Shown one piece after another: positions 47,657-58,369 of a DNA stretch of 64,000 bases. Source of the DNA: Mangifera indica (taxonomy: Eukaryota > Streptophyta > Magnoliopsida > Sapindales > Anacardiaceae); NCBI RefSeq assembly GCF_011075055.1, contig NC_058149.1:6020449-6084448 (forward strand), written 5' to 3'. Each line of letters starts with the position of its first letter. The stretch's first letter is position 1. The notes beneath the pieces are model-generated. The model had not been told where the DNA came from. It was given only the letters and a program-made list of their open reading frames with translations, and ran no database searches. The translations under genes and the position numbers were made by a program.

Positions 47657-47892
47657 AAATTGATGATAAGGAAATCCATAGATGAACTCAAAAGTTTAAT
47701 TAGAGAACTGAGCTCATGTTTTGGTGTGCTGTCGAATATGAGAAACTTGAGACAGGTAAGCTCTGTATAAAACTATATCATAGATCCATAGATGGTAAGC
47801 TCTGTTAAAAAATTGATGATAAGGAAATCCATAGATGAACTCAAAAGTTTAATTAGAGAACTGAGCTCATGTTTGGGTGTGCTGTCGAATGT
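47657..47892 (+). repeat. duplicated 81-bp segment inside the captured fragment
   Basis: 47657-47738 and 47810-47892 are nearly identical (both hold GATGAACTCAAAAGTTTAAT). GGTAAGCTCTGT also occurs twice, at about 47755 and 47795. Confidence 0.85.
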
Positions 47893-48367
47893 GCCATTAG
47901 CTTTCTGTTATAATGGACTTGAGAAAACTAGAGGGAAAGAGTTGGTAGTTCTTACTGATTACATCATAAATCATACTTGGCAAACACTCCTTGAAGGTTA
48001 TGATGTGAACCACCTTTGTGGTTTCCTCCAAGGCTACACAAAGGTTTTCTCTGCTAGTGCTTTAGATAAATCAGGATCTCATGTGGCTGAGACAACCCTC
48101 AAGTCCTTAGTTGTAAATCTTCGAGTTGAACCAAATTATTTTGTTGCCAAAAAGATGCTAACTATGATATGCAAGACAACTTTGAAGCTATTGGTAGGGC
48201 ATGATGATAGGCTGCTTAAGATAATTCTTGTCCTTCAAGGTTATAAGAAAAAAAATGCAACAAAAGGAAATTTCATAGAGTTGTTTGTCCTGAGTAGCAT
48301 TGTAGACTTGATGAAAGAAATTGCATGGAGCCATTTAATAGAAGTGGCTCTAAAAGTTGGGATTTAA
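47792..48367 (+). pseudogene. captured fragment of a NOP9/APUM23-like nucleolar Pumilio gene
   Basis: The 191-residue frame contains LEKTRGKELVVLTDYIINHT, then QTLLEGYDVNHLCGFL, then LDKSGSHVAETTLKSL. In order and spacing this follows the N-terminal region of Arabidopsis APUM23, the plant NOP9-like PUF protein of rRNA processing, ending with its first GSHVAE-type repeat. Downstream residues (PNYFVAKKMLTMICKTT and beyond) drift away. The full protein is far longer, so only a piece is present. An approximately 81-bp segment (47657-47738) is repeated at 47810-47892. The first copy is followed by CAGGTAAGC, which resembles a splice donor, so the capture may include intron sequence. It was not derived from the local Pumilio gene, which belongs to another PUF class. 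It may be transcribed; a function is not claimed. Confidence 0.72.
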
Positions 48368-48561
48368 GCCTTTGAAATTCCAACTGATGATTAGTAAAGC
48401 AATGTTGACTCATCATGAAAATGTTGACAATATATATGACAAAAGTTACAAATTATATAAATCAAATGGTATAAAAATTGCATTGGAAGGTAAGGAAAAT
48501 CTTATGCAGAAGCTTTGTTTTTGTGTTCCTTGACGACAAGGAACTTTAAAGGGGGAGATAT

Positions 48562-48864
48562 TGTTGTGGACAAATTATTAGATATCCGAAAATTACTATT
48601 TAGTCTATATACAGTGTCGTTTAATGTAGTAATTAGTTTCCATTTAAGAGATTGTAATGCGTTATGGCTTGATGAGCTGGCTTATAGCGTAAAAAAACTG
48701 AACAAAGAAAATAAAGATGACAGACATTATGCAAAATCTGAAATCTTTCTTCTTCTCTCTGTACATCTTCTCCTTCATTTGAAATTCTAAGTTTCTCTGT
48801 CTTCATTTCTATTTTGTGCCCTGTTCTGCTTCTTTCTCTTCTCAATTTAGTTTAGTCCATATCA
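48562..48864 (+). repeat. 3' LTR of the gene-carrying retroelement
   Basis: 303 bp, TG...CA ends, preceded by the polypurine tract at 48548-48561. Confidence 0.88.
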
Positions 48865-48869
48865 GTATT

Positions 48870-49331
48870 ATTGGTGGCTGAGTAGAAGGAATAAGAAAAA
48901 AAAAAGTCTTGGTGGACTTTGATTGGAAAGTTTACATTAAAATTTGAGTAGTTGTTGTGTTGGAGATGAGGAATCACCATACGAGTTTGGGAACTTCAAA
49001 ATTCATGTTTCTCTATTTTACACACAAGTATTAATTGTAGGTTAGTCGAATATGCTATGATATTAGGATTATATTAACGATGGATACAAATATAAATATA
49101 TAATTATATGATTAAATTATTTTAAATTAGAAATACATTAAATTACACATCAACATTTTTTTTTATATTTATACAGTTTTTAGTATGTAGAGTATGACTT
49201 TTATATTAATTATGTCCAAAAACTCTGCAAAGTAAACACTTTTAGGGATGGATGTAAATTCAACTAAGTTTGAACACTTTTTAACCCAAGTTAAGATCGA
49301 ATGAAAAATGGTTGAATTTGAGTTTGTTAAA
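48870..49331. other. AT-rich spacer
   Basis: No gene or repeat is recognised between the retroelement and the second MULE. Confidence 0.45.
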
Positions 49332-49889
49332 CCAAAATTAATTAAATACCCCACTGTATATAAAACTAAACAAAAATGTCCCAAACTTTGTTCATTAAGC
49401 AAAAATTCCCCAAAAATGTGAAATAACCAAATTGCCCCTTATATAATTAAATTAAATGCCAACAGAATTTTGCAAAGTCACTGTGCAATTGAAAAATTCA
49501 TTTCACATGTCATGAAATTTACTGTTCATCACCATGAGTCATCGCAAGACTGACTGATTCCGATAAATTTTTCCATTTTTCTAGTGATAAAAATGGCCAA
49601 CGAGGTTAGTGATTTATTCTTTATCAACTTTCAATCATTTTAGTGTTGATATTTCACTGATTGAATGAAGATTTTTCAAATTTTAGAGTTACAGTTTTTG
49701 GTATGGGTCGATTTTTGTGTGTTTTGGATGAATTTCTTAAAGGATTTTGTTTTATGATATGTATTAATTTGTTTGTTGTTAAAATGAGGTCGAAAAATGT
49801 ATTTTGTCATAAATTGTGGTGATGACACCATTTCGTGATGAAGTTATATGACTTGCATATTGCGAGTAATTGCATCTCAAAACAATTGG

Positions 49890-50100
49890 TTTTTCAAGGT
49901 TTTGCAATAGGGGAAATGCAAGTTTTTAAACAATATGTAATCTTTGAAATATTTCACAATAAGGGGAAAAAATGGACTCTTTGTGTTTTTTGATAGTGAT
50001 TCTTTGTGATATTTCATGATAAGAGAGAAAAAGTGAGTTGTTAAATAGTAATTCTTTGTGATATTTCGCAATAGGGGAGAAATTGCTATTTTTTGAATTT
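49890..50100. repeat. short tandem repeats in the MULE copy 2 flank
   Basis: Three units of about 60 bases, each with a CTTTGTGATATTTC-type core (near 49941, 50001 and 50053) followed by AATAGGGGA-type words. Confidence 0.6.
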
Positions 50101-50159
50101 GACGGGTAGATTGTCATTTAATGGGTTTAAGGTGGGCAAATTGACATTTTTAGGGTTGC

Positions 50160-50340
50160 GGGGTAGATTGAAGTGTGATGTTTATGAAGGGATAAACTAA
50201 AATTGTTATGGATTAAAGGGAGCAAAAAAAATGTTATGGATAAGAGGGGGCAAGTTGAAATTTGTAATGATTTTAAGGGCAAATAGAATTTGTCATGAAT
50301 TTGGGGTAAATTAAAATTTGTCATGATTTTGGGGGACAAA
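50160..50340. repeat. imperfect repeats, GGGGCAAATTGAAATTTGTCATGAT type
   Basis: About five degenerate units of 30-45 bases with the recurring words AAATTTGTCATGA and GGGGCAAAT or GGGTAAAT. They may be subterminal sequence of the MULE. Confidence 0.55.
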
Positions 50341-50960
50341 TTGAAATTTTTGCTAGTTCAAGGTTTTTCAATGTGCAGTCATCAAATTTCTAATCTGTTT
50401 TTCATATTATTGCAATAATTGGCAGATTTTACTCATTTAGGGGATATGTATATTTCATATTATAGTTTTTGGACATGTAATTTTTGAATTTCCTATTGGT
50501 TTTCTTGAATTATAAGGTTTATGAGAGACAAATTGAAATTGTTTTGCACAAGAGGGGCAAACTAAAATTTGTCATGATTTAAGAGGCAAATTGAAATGTT
50601 TGCTATCCTAGGATTTTTTTATATGTAGTTTTTAAATTCTCAGTCTATTTTTTTGAATTGTTGTAATAATTGATAAATTTTACTTATTTAGGAGATATGT
50701 ACATTTCATATTAAGGTTTTTGGATATGTAGTTTTTTGAATTTTCTATCAAATTTTTTGAATTATGAGGTTTTTGAGAAGGCAAACTGAAATTTGTTATG
50801 ATTAAGGGGTAAATTAAAATTTTGCTATCTTAGGGTTTTTTGACGTATAGTTTTCAAATTTCTAATCTGTTTTTTCGAATTATTGTAATAATCAATAGAT
50901 TTTTCTTAAGGTATTTTTATTTGTAGATTTTGAGTTCTTAATCTGTTTTTTCAAATTATT
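50338..50960. repeat. approximately 235-bp tandem repeat, about 2.7 copies
   Basis: Units begin near 50338, 50586 and 50810 with AAATTGAAATNTTTGCTA. Each carries TTCAAATTTCTAATCTG-like and TTGTAATAATNNATAGATTTT-like blocks. Non-coding. Confidence 0.7.
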
Positions 50961-51379
50961 ATAATAATATTATGAAAATTATCATGATAACACTTCTTTT
51001 TTTATTGGGGGGAGTAAAAGAGCAAACTGAGATTTCCAGATAAGAGTCTATACTTCCCAATGAAGATAACAACCCTGCTAAAGCGAAAACCCATGGCCCT
51101 AATCGTGTCTACCTTAACCCAGACATAATTAGAAATGTTTGAGAGGATGTTCTTTGGATATTTTCTATGGTTTAAAGACATGAGATTCAACTTAGTTATG
51201 TATCAGATGTGACATGAGAGCCTAGTTATGGTTTTAGATCAATGCAGTTGATATGAGGTTCAACCTATGTGAGTTTCCTCTTATTGCTAGCTTTCATTTC
51301 TCCATGTTTACTAACATTGTGATGTTTATGACATAAGATCCCGAAAATAGGATCAGAGACACATATTTTAGGGGTGTTA

Positions 51380-52060
51380 AACCTGTGACCCATAGTGATG
51401 TAGAAAAGGTATTTACCGCGAGGCCATGAGGTTGATGATGAGGATGCAGTTAAATTGGCTCTATTATATTGTCTCTATGTGATGTTACTAGGGAATGACT
51501 AGTGAAAACAGGTTGATATGTGGTTTCTCTAATTGGTTGATCATCTTAATAGATTCAATGTTTACTCATAGGGCAAATAGACATGGGACACGTTGTACTG
51601 ATCCATAAGCAAAGCCATTACAAGGTTATCATTGGACCCAACCAACACAAGCAAGAGAAAACATGGTATCATGGGGTTATCGTAGGCTTTTCAAGTAAGT
51701 GGATCAGAGTAAATAATCTTTTTTAATTGTCAGTAAATTGATGGAATCTAAACTTTTATTTTGTTATTACAGTTTTGAATATACGAGACGCTCAAGTCTA
51801 TGTCTAAGTGGGTGGATTTGGTTGATTGTTTTGCATTTTTGTGCATGTTCAAGTGGAAGTCGAAAGGCCTTTTGGGATAGGTGATATAGGATATTTATTC
51901 AATGGAAATAAAGTCAGTAACTTTAAATTAATTAATTGATTAACAAAATGCTAATTGTTATATTTTAATAAGTAAGATGATGTAAACTTTCCATTGGATA
52001 CTTCCCCAACCGAGGAGTAGTTGTTATGGTATATCGATGTCGTTGGCTACTTTAGACTAG
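51380..52060 (+). pseudogene. DUF1985 / Ulp1-like N-terminal region, MULE copy 2
   Basis: Read through stops and shifts, the plus strand shows VDDEDAVKLALLYCLYVMLL at about 51430-51490, then a HLNRFNVYS block near 51540 and a WDTLY block near 51590. A KRKHGIMGL block follows near 51660. This is the order of DUF1985 and its following region in transposon-borne Ulp1-like proteins. The frame is broken several times. The matching C48 catalytic part lies at 63150-63475, on the far side of the copia insertion. Confidence 0.6.
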
Positions 52061-52599
52061 CGGGTCTACATCCTTTTTCTCCACCAACATCATCATCGAC
52101 TCTTACAGTTGGTGCTTTTCTACTCATTGATCCTACTCCTCTTATGTCACCTGTCGTTGAGCTCGTTCTTATTTCTCCATTCGTTGAGTTCGCTTCTATT
52201 TGTCCATTGGTTGAGTGCTTTATTGTTGAGTCGACTACTGTCAGTGACTCTTGTGTGTCTTTTACGATAAAGTGCCTATAGCCTACCGATGTAGCCATCA
52301 CGACATAACACCTTTCACCCATCAATGTGGCCCTTATGGCGGAGCATATTTTGCCCGTGTCTATTGGCGTGGCCCCTATGGAGTCCACATTTGATGTTGC
52401 ATTGATGAAATAGGGCAATCTTATATTGGACAGGATATAGCATGAGATGTCTCTTTTGCGGAAGGAGATGTTTGGTCAAATGTCTTGTTAAAGGCTTGGA
52501 TGAGTCATTTAAAAGACATCGTGACACGGATCTAACTAGATACAGTTATTTAGGTGAAAATGTCATATGTATGTATGTATATGTGTGTGTGTGTGTGTG

Positions 52600-52836
52600 T
52601 ATATATATTGACGTTTATTTATTCGTTATTAAATATTTTTCTACCTATTAGTCTGACATATATATATTTGTATAGGATACTCATGATGGTTTTGGTAGGG
52701 CCACACCTGTACACTGTGATTTCATCTCCTCTCCTAGCCGAGGTTAGTAGTTATTTATTTGTTATGACATTTTATATGAAATATTATTGAATAATTTGTT
52801 ATTAAATTTCATACAAGGTTCTCCCGATAGTTGTGA
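52600..52836 (+). repeat. MULE segment present on both sides of the copia insertion (left copy)
   Basis: 52681-52820 resembles 62589-62718. Shared blocks are CGAGGTTRGTAATT, CGACATTTTATATGAAAT (TGACATTTTATATGAAAT on the left) and TACAAGGTTCT. A third partial version (CCCCAACCGAGGAGTAGTTG) lies at 52005-52024. The duplication is far longer than a target site duplication. Confidence 0.65.
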
Positions 52837-54475
52837 TGTTGGTTTTTAGGTTACTGGTAACTAGTAATGTAATGGAATTAAAAAATTTAAAAACAAAAAA
52901 TCCTAAAAACCATAATCAAGATATTCATTTTAAAACATATATTCTTGAACATGCAAAACACTCTTAAGATGTTATAAGTTTATACATGCATTGGTGGCTT
53001 CTCCAAACCTTCACATGACTTGAGACTAAACGTTATCTAACTCTCAAAAGTCAGCGCCTTGCTATCCATGTGTTCTTCTTGTTTTATTTTAATTTTAATA
53101 CATGCTTTAAATATGTGTAAGTGTCTGATTATAGCAAGGATTTCATCCAAACTCGGCATTCTCACACACATACACGACTAACATGTGAACATGCACAACA
53201 GTCATGTTTCATAACTTGCACGGGTTGCACATAAATGTGTCGCATAACAAGTTTTCGAATCTTGCACGATTGGACAAATTTTTGTGCAGTCGTGCCACCT
53301 TTTTATTTAATTAAAGCCTTGTACGATTAGACATGGTCTTGTCTAGTCGTGCCATGCTTTTATTATATTGCATGGTGCCACCAAACATTATGCACACCAA
53401 GTTTGACTTTGTCAAAGTATGGTCAACTGGATTCTCTCATTCTCTAAACATCGATATTATCACCAAATTTACCTCTAGGTTCAAATTAACCCCCTATATA
53501 CGTATGACCCATAACCTCTCTGTCGAACTAGTAGTGTTTAAATTTGAGTTGAATTCAAACACATGCCAAGTTGGGCTCTTGTAAAACATCATAGTCCTCC
53601 AGATGATAGAGTGTTAACGGATATCCCTTAAGCTTTTACATCACAATTACATGTAATTCAATCATTTCTTTAACCAATATTTCTCGAGGTTGAGACATAA
53701 AAAAATGTTTTTTCAATAGTTCCTTCTATGAACTAATATACATCAATGACTAACATGGATTACGCTACAACCTCATCCTATTATGGTCACGAATTCAAGT
53801 AACCATGAATGTCATTTAGTATTTTCATGTGAAATATCTTCTTTTACACTTAAGAGTAACTAATATTTTATTAATCAACCATAGCCTCCATATATCTCAC
53901 GATATGACTTATTACTACTTTTATAGTTACCCTAATTATGGTAGCACATTAGATAACGTCAAACCATATCAATCCTTACACAAGACGGTTTGACAACTTT
54001 AAGTCAAAAGATCACATATACCTATGGTGTTCAGAGGATTTATTCTATAGACACTGAAACAATCATCCATATAGATATCTTCTAGTCAGGTCAGTCTGAT
54101 GAACAAGTCTATAATATACACTCATGTGTTACATTAAACTATCTATAACAATTTTGATACTTGAGAACTATCACCATTTTTGGTGGGATTGCTCAACACT
54201 ATGATAGTTCAATCATCATTACACGTGCCTTTATTCATTGTAATGTCGAGATTATGAACGTTTCTAGAATAGACACTAAAAGTGTACATAGGGTTCCCAC
54301 GACTAGTCATCTGATCCCCTCACACAATTCTACCATTCTAAGGGCATATTATTTACATAATCATATAAACTGACAACGTTTGAATTGAATAACAATAAAC
54401 CATTTATTAATTATTAATATAAAATTACATCCATATATGTCAAATTCGATTGGCTCAAGGGCATTTTCTCTGACA
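52837..54475 (-). repeat. 3' LTR of copia element 2 (left copy)
   Basis: TGTTGG start, CTGACA end. It shares long blocks with the right copy but has about 250 bp extra around 53100-53330. Confidence 0.82.
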
Positions 54476-54490
54476 ATATTCTACTTGCAC
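54476..54490 (-). other. polypurine tract of copia element 2
   Basis: The minus strand reads GTGCAAGTAGAATAT, directly before the 3' LTR. It is close to the common plant copia form GTGCAAGTGGGAGAAT. Confidence 0.75.
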
Positions 54491-54639
54491 TATAACTAAT
54501 TGGTTATATATCTAATGTTGAGTTGGTTACATGTCTATCATGTTTCTGCTATGACAGAGGTTCTGTTAGTAAGTCAACCAAATTGTCATATGTATCAATT
54601 CTTGTTATATGTATGCCATATGATTGTATAATCTCTTGA

Positions 54640-54888
54640 TCAGCTGATATCATCTGAGTATATGTTTGGACCTCTGATGAGATCGTGGCTCTTTTCCCTA
54701 AGTAATCGCTCAATTGTTGTCGCAATGAGCTTAATCGACTTGGCTATACTCGAAACCACTCTAAGTTTAGTTATGAATTTCTTGATCCATACAATCTTTT
54801 TTCTCATTTTTGAAAGAGTAATGTGCTTAGACTCTATTGTAGAATCAATCACTGTACTTTGCTTAGAGCTAACTAACTGTATCATCAT
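54640..54888 (-). pseudogene. copia RNase H remnant
   Basis: The minus-strand frame has SSKQSTVIDSTIESKHITLS, then KKIVWIKKFITKLRVVSSI. These match the copia RNase H blocks SSKQ.TVADSTTEAEYIA and AVWIKKFI.ELGVVPSI. The Asp/Glu catalytic pattern is partly replaced and the end drifts, so it is non-functional. Confidence 0.82.
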
Positions 54889-55259
54889 TCAAACAAAACA
54901 CAAACTTTGATTGGGATTTGTAATCATCTTAATCAGTTTGGAAACTAGCGTCACTGTAGCTTTTTATAATGAGTTTAGATTCTCTTATGTAAACTAAAAA
55001 AACATCCTTAGTCATTCTCAGGTGCTTTAGGTTGTTTTTGATAACCATCTAATGTTTTTCACCTAGATCAGATCAATATCTACTACAAATGCTCAAAGTG
55101 TATGAGACGTCAATCCTTGTACATAACATGACATGTATAACTGATCCTATAACCAAAACATATTGATCGTACTCATTTTTTCTCTTTCAGATTGTGTACA
55201 TGGATACATCTTTTTCGAAAGATATACACCATGCGACATGGAGAACAAAGGTCCAACCA

Positions 55260-56925
55260 TGTCATTCATTTTAATTAACGTTGTTAACCATGACAAATAT
55301 GTTCCAACTATGACACAAATTAAAGTCTTTCAACTCATGCCATTGTCATTCATTTAATGTCCCAACCATGACCACTAAATATTTTTAACTAATACATTTA
55401 ATGTCCTAACCATGACTATTAAATCTTTTTAACTCATGCATTTAATGTCCCAACTATGAGAAATATGTCCTAGTCATAACCATTAAATATTCTTATGCAT
55501 TGGTGCCATATGTCTAAGCAATTTTGTCCAAGGCTCATGTATTACTGCCACATGTCCAAGCAAGGTCCAAACAAATGTCTAAGCCATTGCATCGCTGCTA
55601 TGTGTCATAACATTTAAATGTCTCAACCATGACACTTAAAAAGTGTCCCACCCCTGATAGTTTCTTCCAATGGATCATTGTCATGTGTCCAAGCAAATTT
55701 GTCCAAGTTGTCTATTGCTACCATGTGTCCAAAGCCTTAAATGTCCCAACTATGACACTTTGCACTCCAACCACACCACGTGTCCAAGCCATATGCATTG
55801 CTAACATTTCCAGCTTGCCATGTGTTCTATTTGTGACACTCTCAAAATTATCACAGCCCTGACATAGAATACCAATCCAGGTGTGACACATGTAAATTCA
55901 TTCCTGTTGTGTAGTTTTTGAAAACCTCCTAGTCATTATACATAATTCAATCAAATTGTGACATATATAAAATCTTCCCAGTTATGTGGTTTTTCAAAAC
56001 CTTCCAACCTTGCAGCAACCGTGCACCTCTTAAAATCAAACACGTATTTCAACCATGCACAAGCTGGCATACACCCTTTCAAGCTTTTGGATTTTTTTTA
56101 ATAAGCATAGCAATGAAGTAAGCCACCCGTTACAAGGATTTGCCGCTCGTGCTAAATGTATTTAAAACTATCTATTGAGCCTTTAAAGCTATTTGTTGCA
56201 ACTTTGATTGAGGTCTATCTTTTTTGCTGAATTTTTCAATTGGTTCTCAATGACAACTCAATCCAAATGGAATGCAAACTAGCCTTATAAATTGAGTTTG
56301 GATTGAAGAGCAAAAGGTAAGACCTCTTACAAAGCGAAAAAGAAAAACCTAAAAGACTATGTTTTCTTTCTGTCACTCTTACCAAGTGTTCATTTTATTT
56401 ATTGAGAGAATTAGTGCACTCATCTTGTATTTACAGTCTTAGAGAAACAGTTAATATTCTTATATTTTTGTAATCAAACCTTTAGGCATAATCTCATATT
56501 AACTAGTGTAGTAAACATAATTCTAGATATACTATACGTAAAAAATTTTCAAGAGATAATGGAACTCCAAGGTGATTTGCTTGGAAAAGTGGACGCAAGA
56601 GGCATGCAAGAGAAAACTCTGAACCCCTTTAAATTGAGCTTTTTTTACAACTCAAACTCTTTAATTTTTGTCTAGTGTTTGTTCATTTATTGCTTAAATT
56701 ATTGTTGTTGTTATTGTTATTTATTGCTGTTATGTTTTTGTAAAATCTTACTATATTCTTGCTATTTTATTGTTGTTGTGTGCTCTGTAAAATTTGTTGT
56801 GGTATTTATTATTACTTTGCATAAACTTGGTTGCTAAGAAAATGTTTCCTTTAATTTTTTTTAAGAACATATTCATCCTCCTCTAGGTTCATATTAACTA
56901 TTACAAAAGTGTTTAACATTGATGA
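55260..56925. mobile_element. insertion inside the copia element 2 reverse transcriptase
   Basis: RT remnants stop at about 56925 and resume at about 55250, yet family RTs need only about 500 bases here, so over 1 kb is foreign. The block has a field of irregular repeats at its left (55270-55860, next entry). Its right end, AACATATTCATCCTCCTCTAGG, read as a leader-like CACCCCCTCTAGG type sequence, is common beside plant LTRs. I suggest a solo LTR or LTR-like insertion; ends and target duplication are not resolved. Confidence 0.4.
55270..55860. repeat. field of ATGTCCCAACCATGACCA and CATGTCCAAGCA motifs
   Basis: At least ten occurrences of the words TGTCCCAACCATGAC, TGTCCTAACCATGAC or CATGTCCAAGCAA, spaced about 30-80 bases, often followed by ATTAAAT or TTTAA. 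Irregular, non-coding. Confidence 0.75.
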
Positions 56926-56929
56926 ATCA

Positions 56930-57260
56930 GAACTCACGAATAGCTTTATCAAAACAAATATTTTAGTTTCTTGAAACTTGCTTAAGTCTATAAATAACTT
57001 TTCCATCTTGCATACTTTGTCTACCTATTCAGCAAGAACGACCACAGGTTGCGCTATATAAATGTCCTTTAACTGAAAGATTTCATAATCATAGTATACA
57101 ACTATAACAAATATAATTCTAATAAACTTAAACATAACAACCAACGAAATGGTTTCATTATAGTTGATGTTATATTTCTAACTAAAACCTTTGACAACCA
57201 ATCTTACTTTATAGGTATGTAGTTTCTTTTTGAAAACCCATTTGCACCCTACAGGTTTTA
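56930..57260 (-). pseudogene. copia reverse transcriptase remnant (first half)
   Basis: The minus strand starts VKPVGCKWVFKKKL, then TYKVRLVVKGF, then a NETISLVVMFKFIRIIF block and YYDYEIFQL, ending with VDKVCKMEKL. This is the standard opening of the copia reverse transcriptase with several stops. It gives family and orientation without doubt. Confidence 0.85.
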
Positions 57261-58178
57261 CCCCTTCAAGTGCATCCACCAGAGTCTATACTTGATTCTG
57301 GTACATGAGGTCTATTTTGGATTTCATAGCATCCAACCATTTAATAAAATACAGACTTAAAACAATCTTATCGTAGGTCTTAAGTTCATCACCATTGATG
57401 ACTAGTACGCCACTGTGTTCACTTATGAGAAAAACAAACACTCTAGGTTGTGATATAATTGTATAGAACTACGTAGCTTTTGTGTACATTGAGGTTGTTC
57501 CACCTGAAGTGAAGCAACTTTCTTATCATAATCAACCATATGTGATAACACATTATCCTGTTTAAAATCTATGGATCTTGTTGTATAGGAACTTCATCAA
57601 GCTTCACCTTCCTCTTACTTGTTCTCTTGAGAATAAATTCTCTCTCAAGAACACGTCGATAAGAGCAACAAAGACCTTTTGCTTCTCTGAGTGTTAGAAG
57701 CAATATCCTATAGTAACTTTTTTGTACTCCACAAAAATATACTTTTTAAACTTAGTGATCACTTTAGAGGATTTTAATCTGTTTTCTAAGTTGTTTTTCT
57801 ACTTCATTTTTAAATTCTTTGAATTTTTCAAAGCATTTAAACTTGTGTATCATAAAAAACACAATTATATCTATTGAAGTCATCAGTAAATACGACAAAG
57901 TAAGTTTTCCCATAACTGTTATACATTATCATAAGCATACACACATCACTGTGAATGATCCATAACAGTTTAGTCACCCTTTCATTATATCTAGTGAAGG
58001 GTGCTTTGACTATCTTACCCCATATACACGGTTCTCATTCATCATATGTTTGGAAGTCAAATAATTACAAGACTCTTTGTTCAAAAAGTCTTAATATACA
58101 TTTCTATCCTATGTGACCTAATCTGCAATGTCATAGATATATGGTATTTAGATGATTTGATTTCAATTATTTATTATT

Positions 58179-58367
58179 TTACATATTAAGAATTTCATTA
58201 TTCAGTTTTAAAATATATAAACTATTATGCAATTCATCTGTTATAATACTACCAGTAATAAAAAATGAATATCTCTCTTTGTCTAAAATAAACACAAAAA
58301 CTAAGTTTCTAGAAATAGGAGAAATATAATAACAATGTTTTAATTCTAAAACTAACCCAGTGGACAA
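58179..58367 (-). pseudogene. copia gag-pre-integrase remnant
   Basis: The minus-strand frame reads LKHCYYISPISRNLVFVFIL, then DKERYSFFI. This matches the family block L..C.YVP.ISRNLIS...LDK.GYSF that precedes the integrase zinc finger. Confidence 0.75.
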
Positions 58368-58369
58368 CC

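Larger units (their letters stand above)
47260..48864 (+). mobile_element. non-autonomous LTR retroelement carrying a captured gene fragment
   Basis: Direct repeats of about 300 bp lie at 47260-47552 and 48562-48864. Both start TGTTGTG and end in CA. A perfect 5-bp target duplication, GTATT, lies at 47255-47259 and 48865-48869. After the first LTR, TGATATTAGAGC (47556-47567) is a primer site close to TGGTATCAGAGC. Just before the second LTR, AAAGGGGGAGATAT is a clean polypurine tract. The 1-kb interior has no gag or pol. It holds a 191-residue frame related to nucleolar Pumilio proteins. All hallmarks of retrotransposition are present, so it was mobilised by an element elsewhere, probably copia. 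Confidence 0.9.

Noticed and set aside
47792..48367. Captured PUF fragment as a copy of the local Pumilio gene
   Set aside because: The sequence blocks match the NOP9/APUM23 class, not the canonical Pumilio class at 21953-29405.
50338..50960. CRISPR-like array
   Set aside because: Units of about 235 bp are adjacent and diverged with no spacer pattern, and the genome is a plant.
52021..52418. Opposing frames of 86 and 123 residues
   Set aside because: They are rich in short repeats of GTTGAGT-type words inside the decayed MULE gene, with no recognisable domain on either strand.
53333..53584. 83-residue plus-strand frame and neighbours in the LTR
   Set aside because: It lies within the LTR of copia element 2, which does not code for protein.
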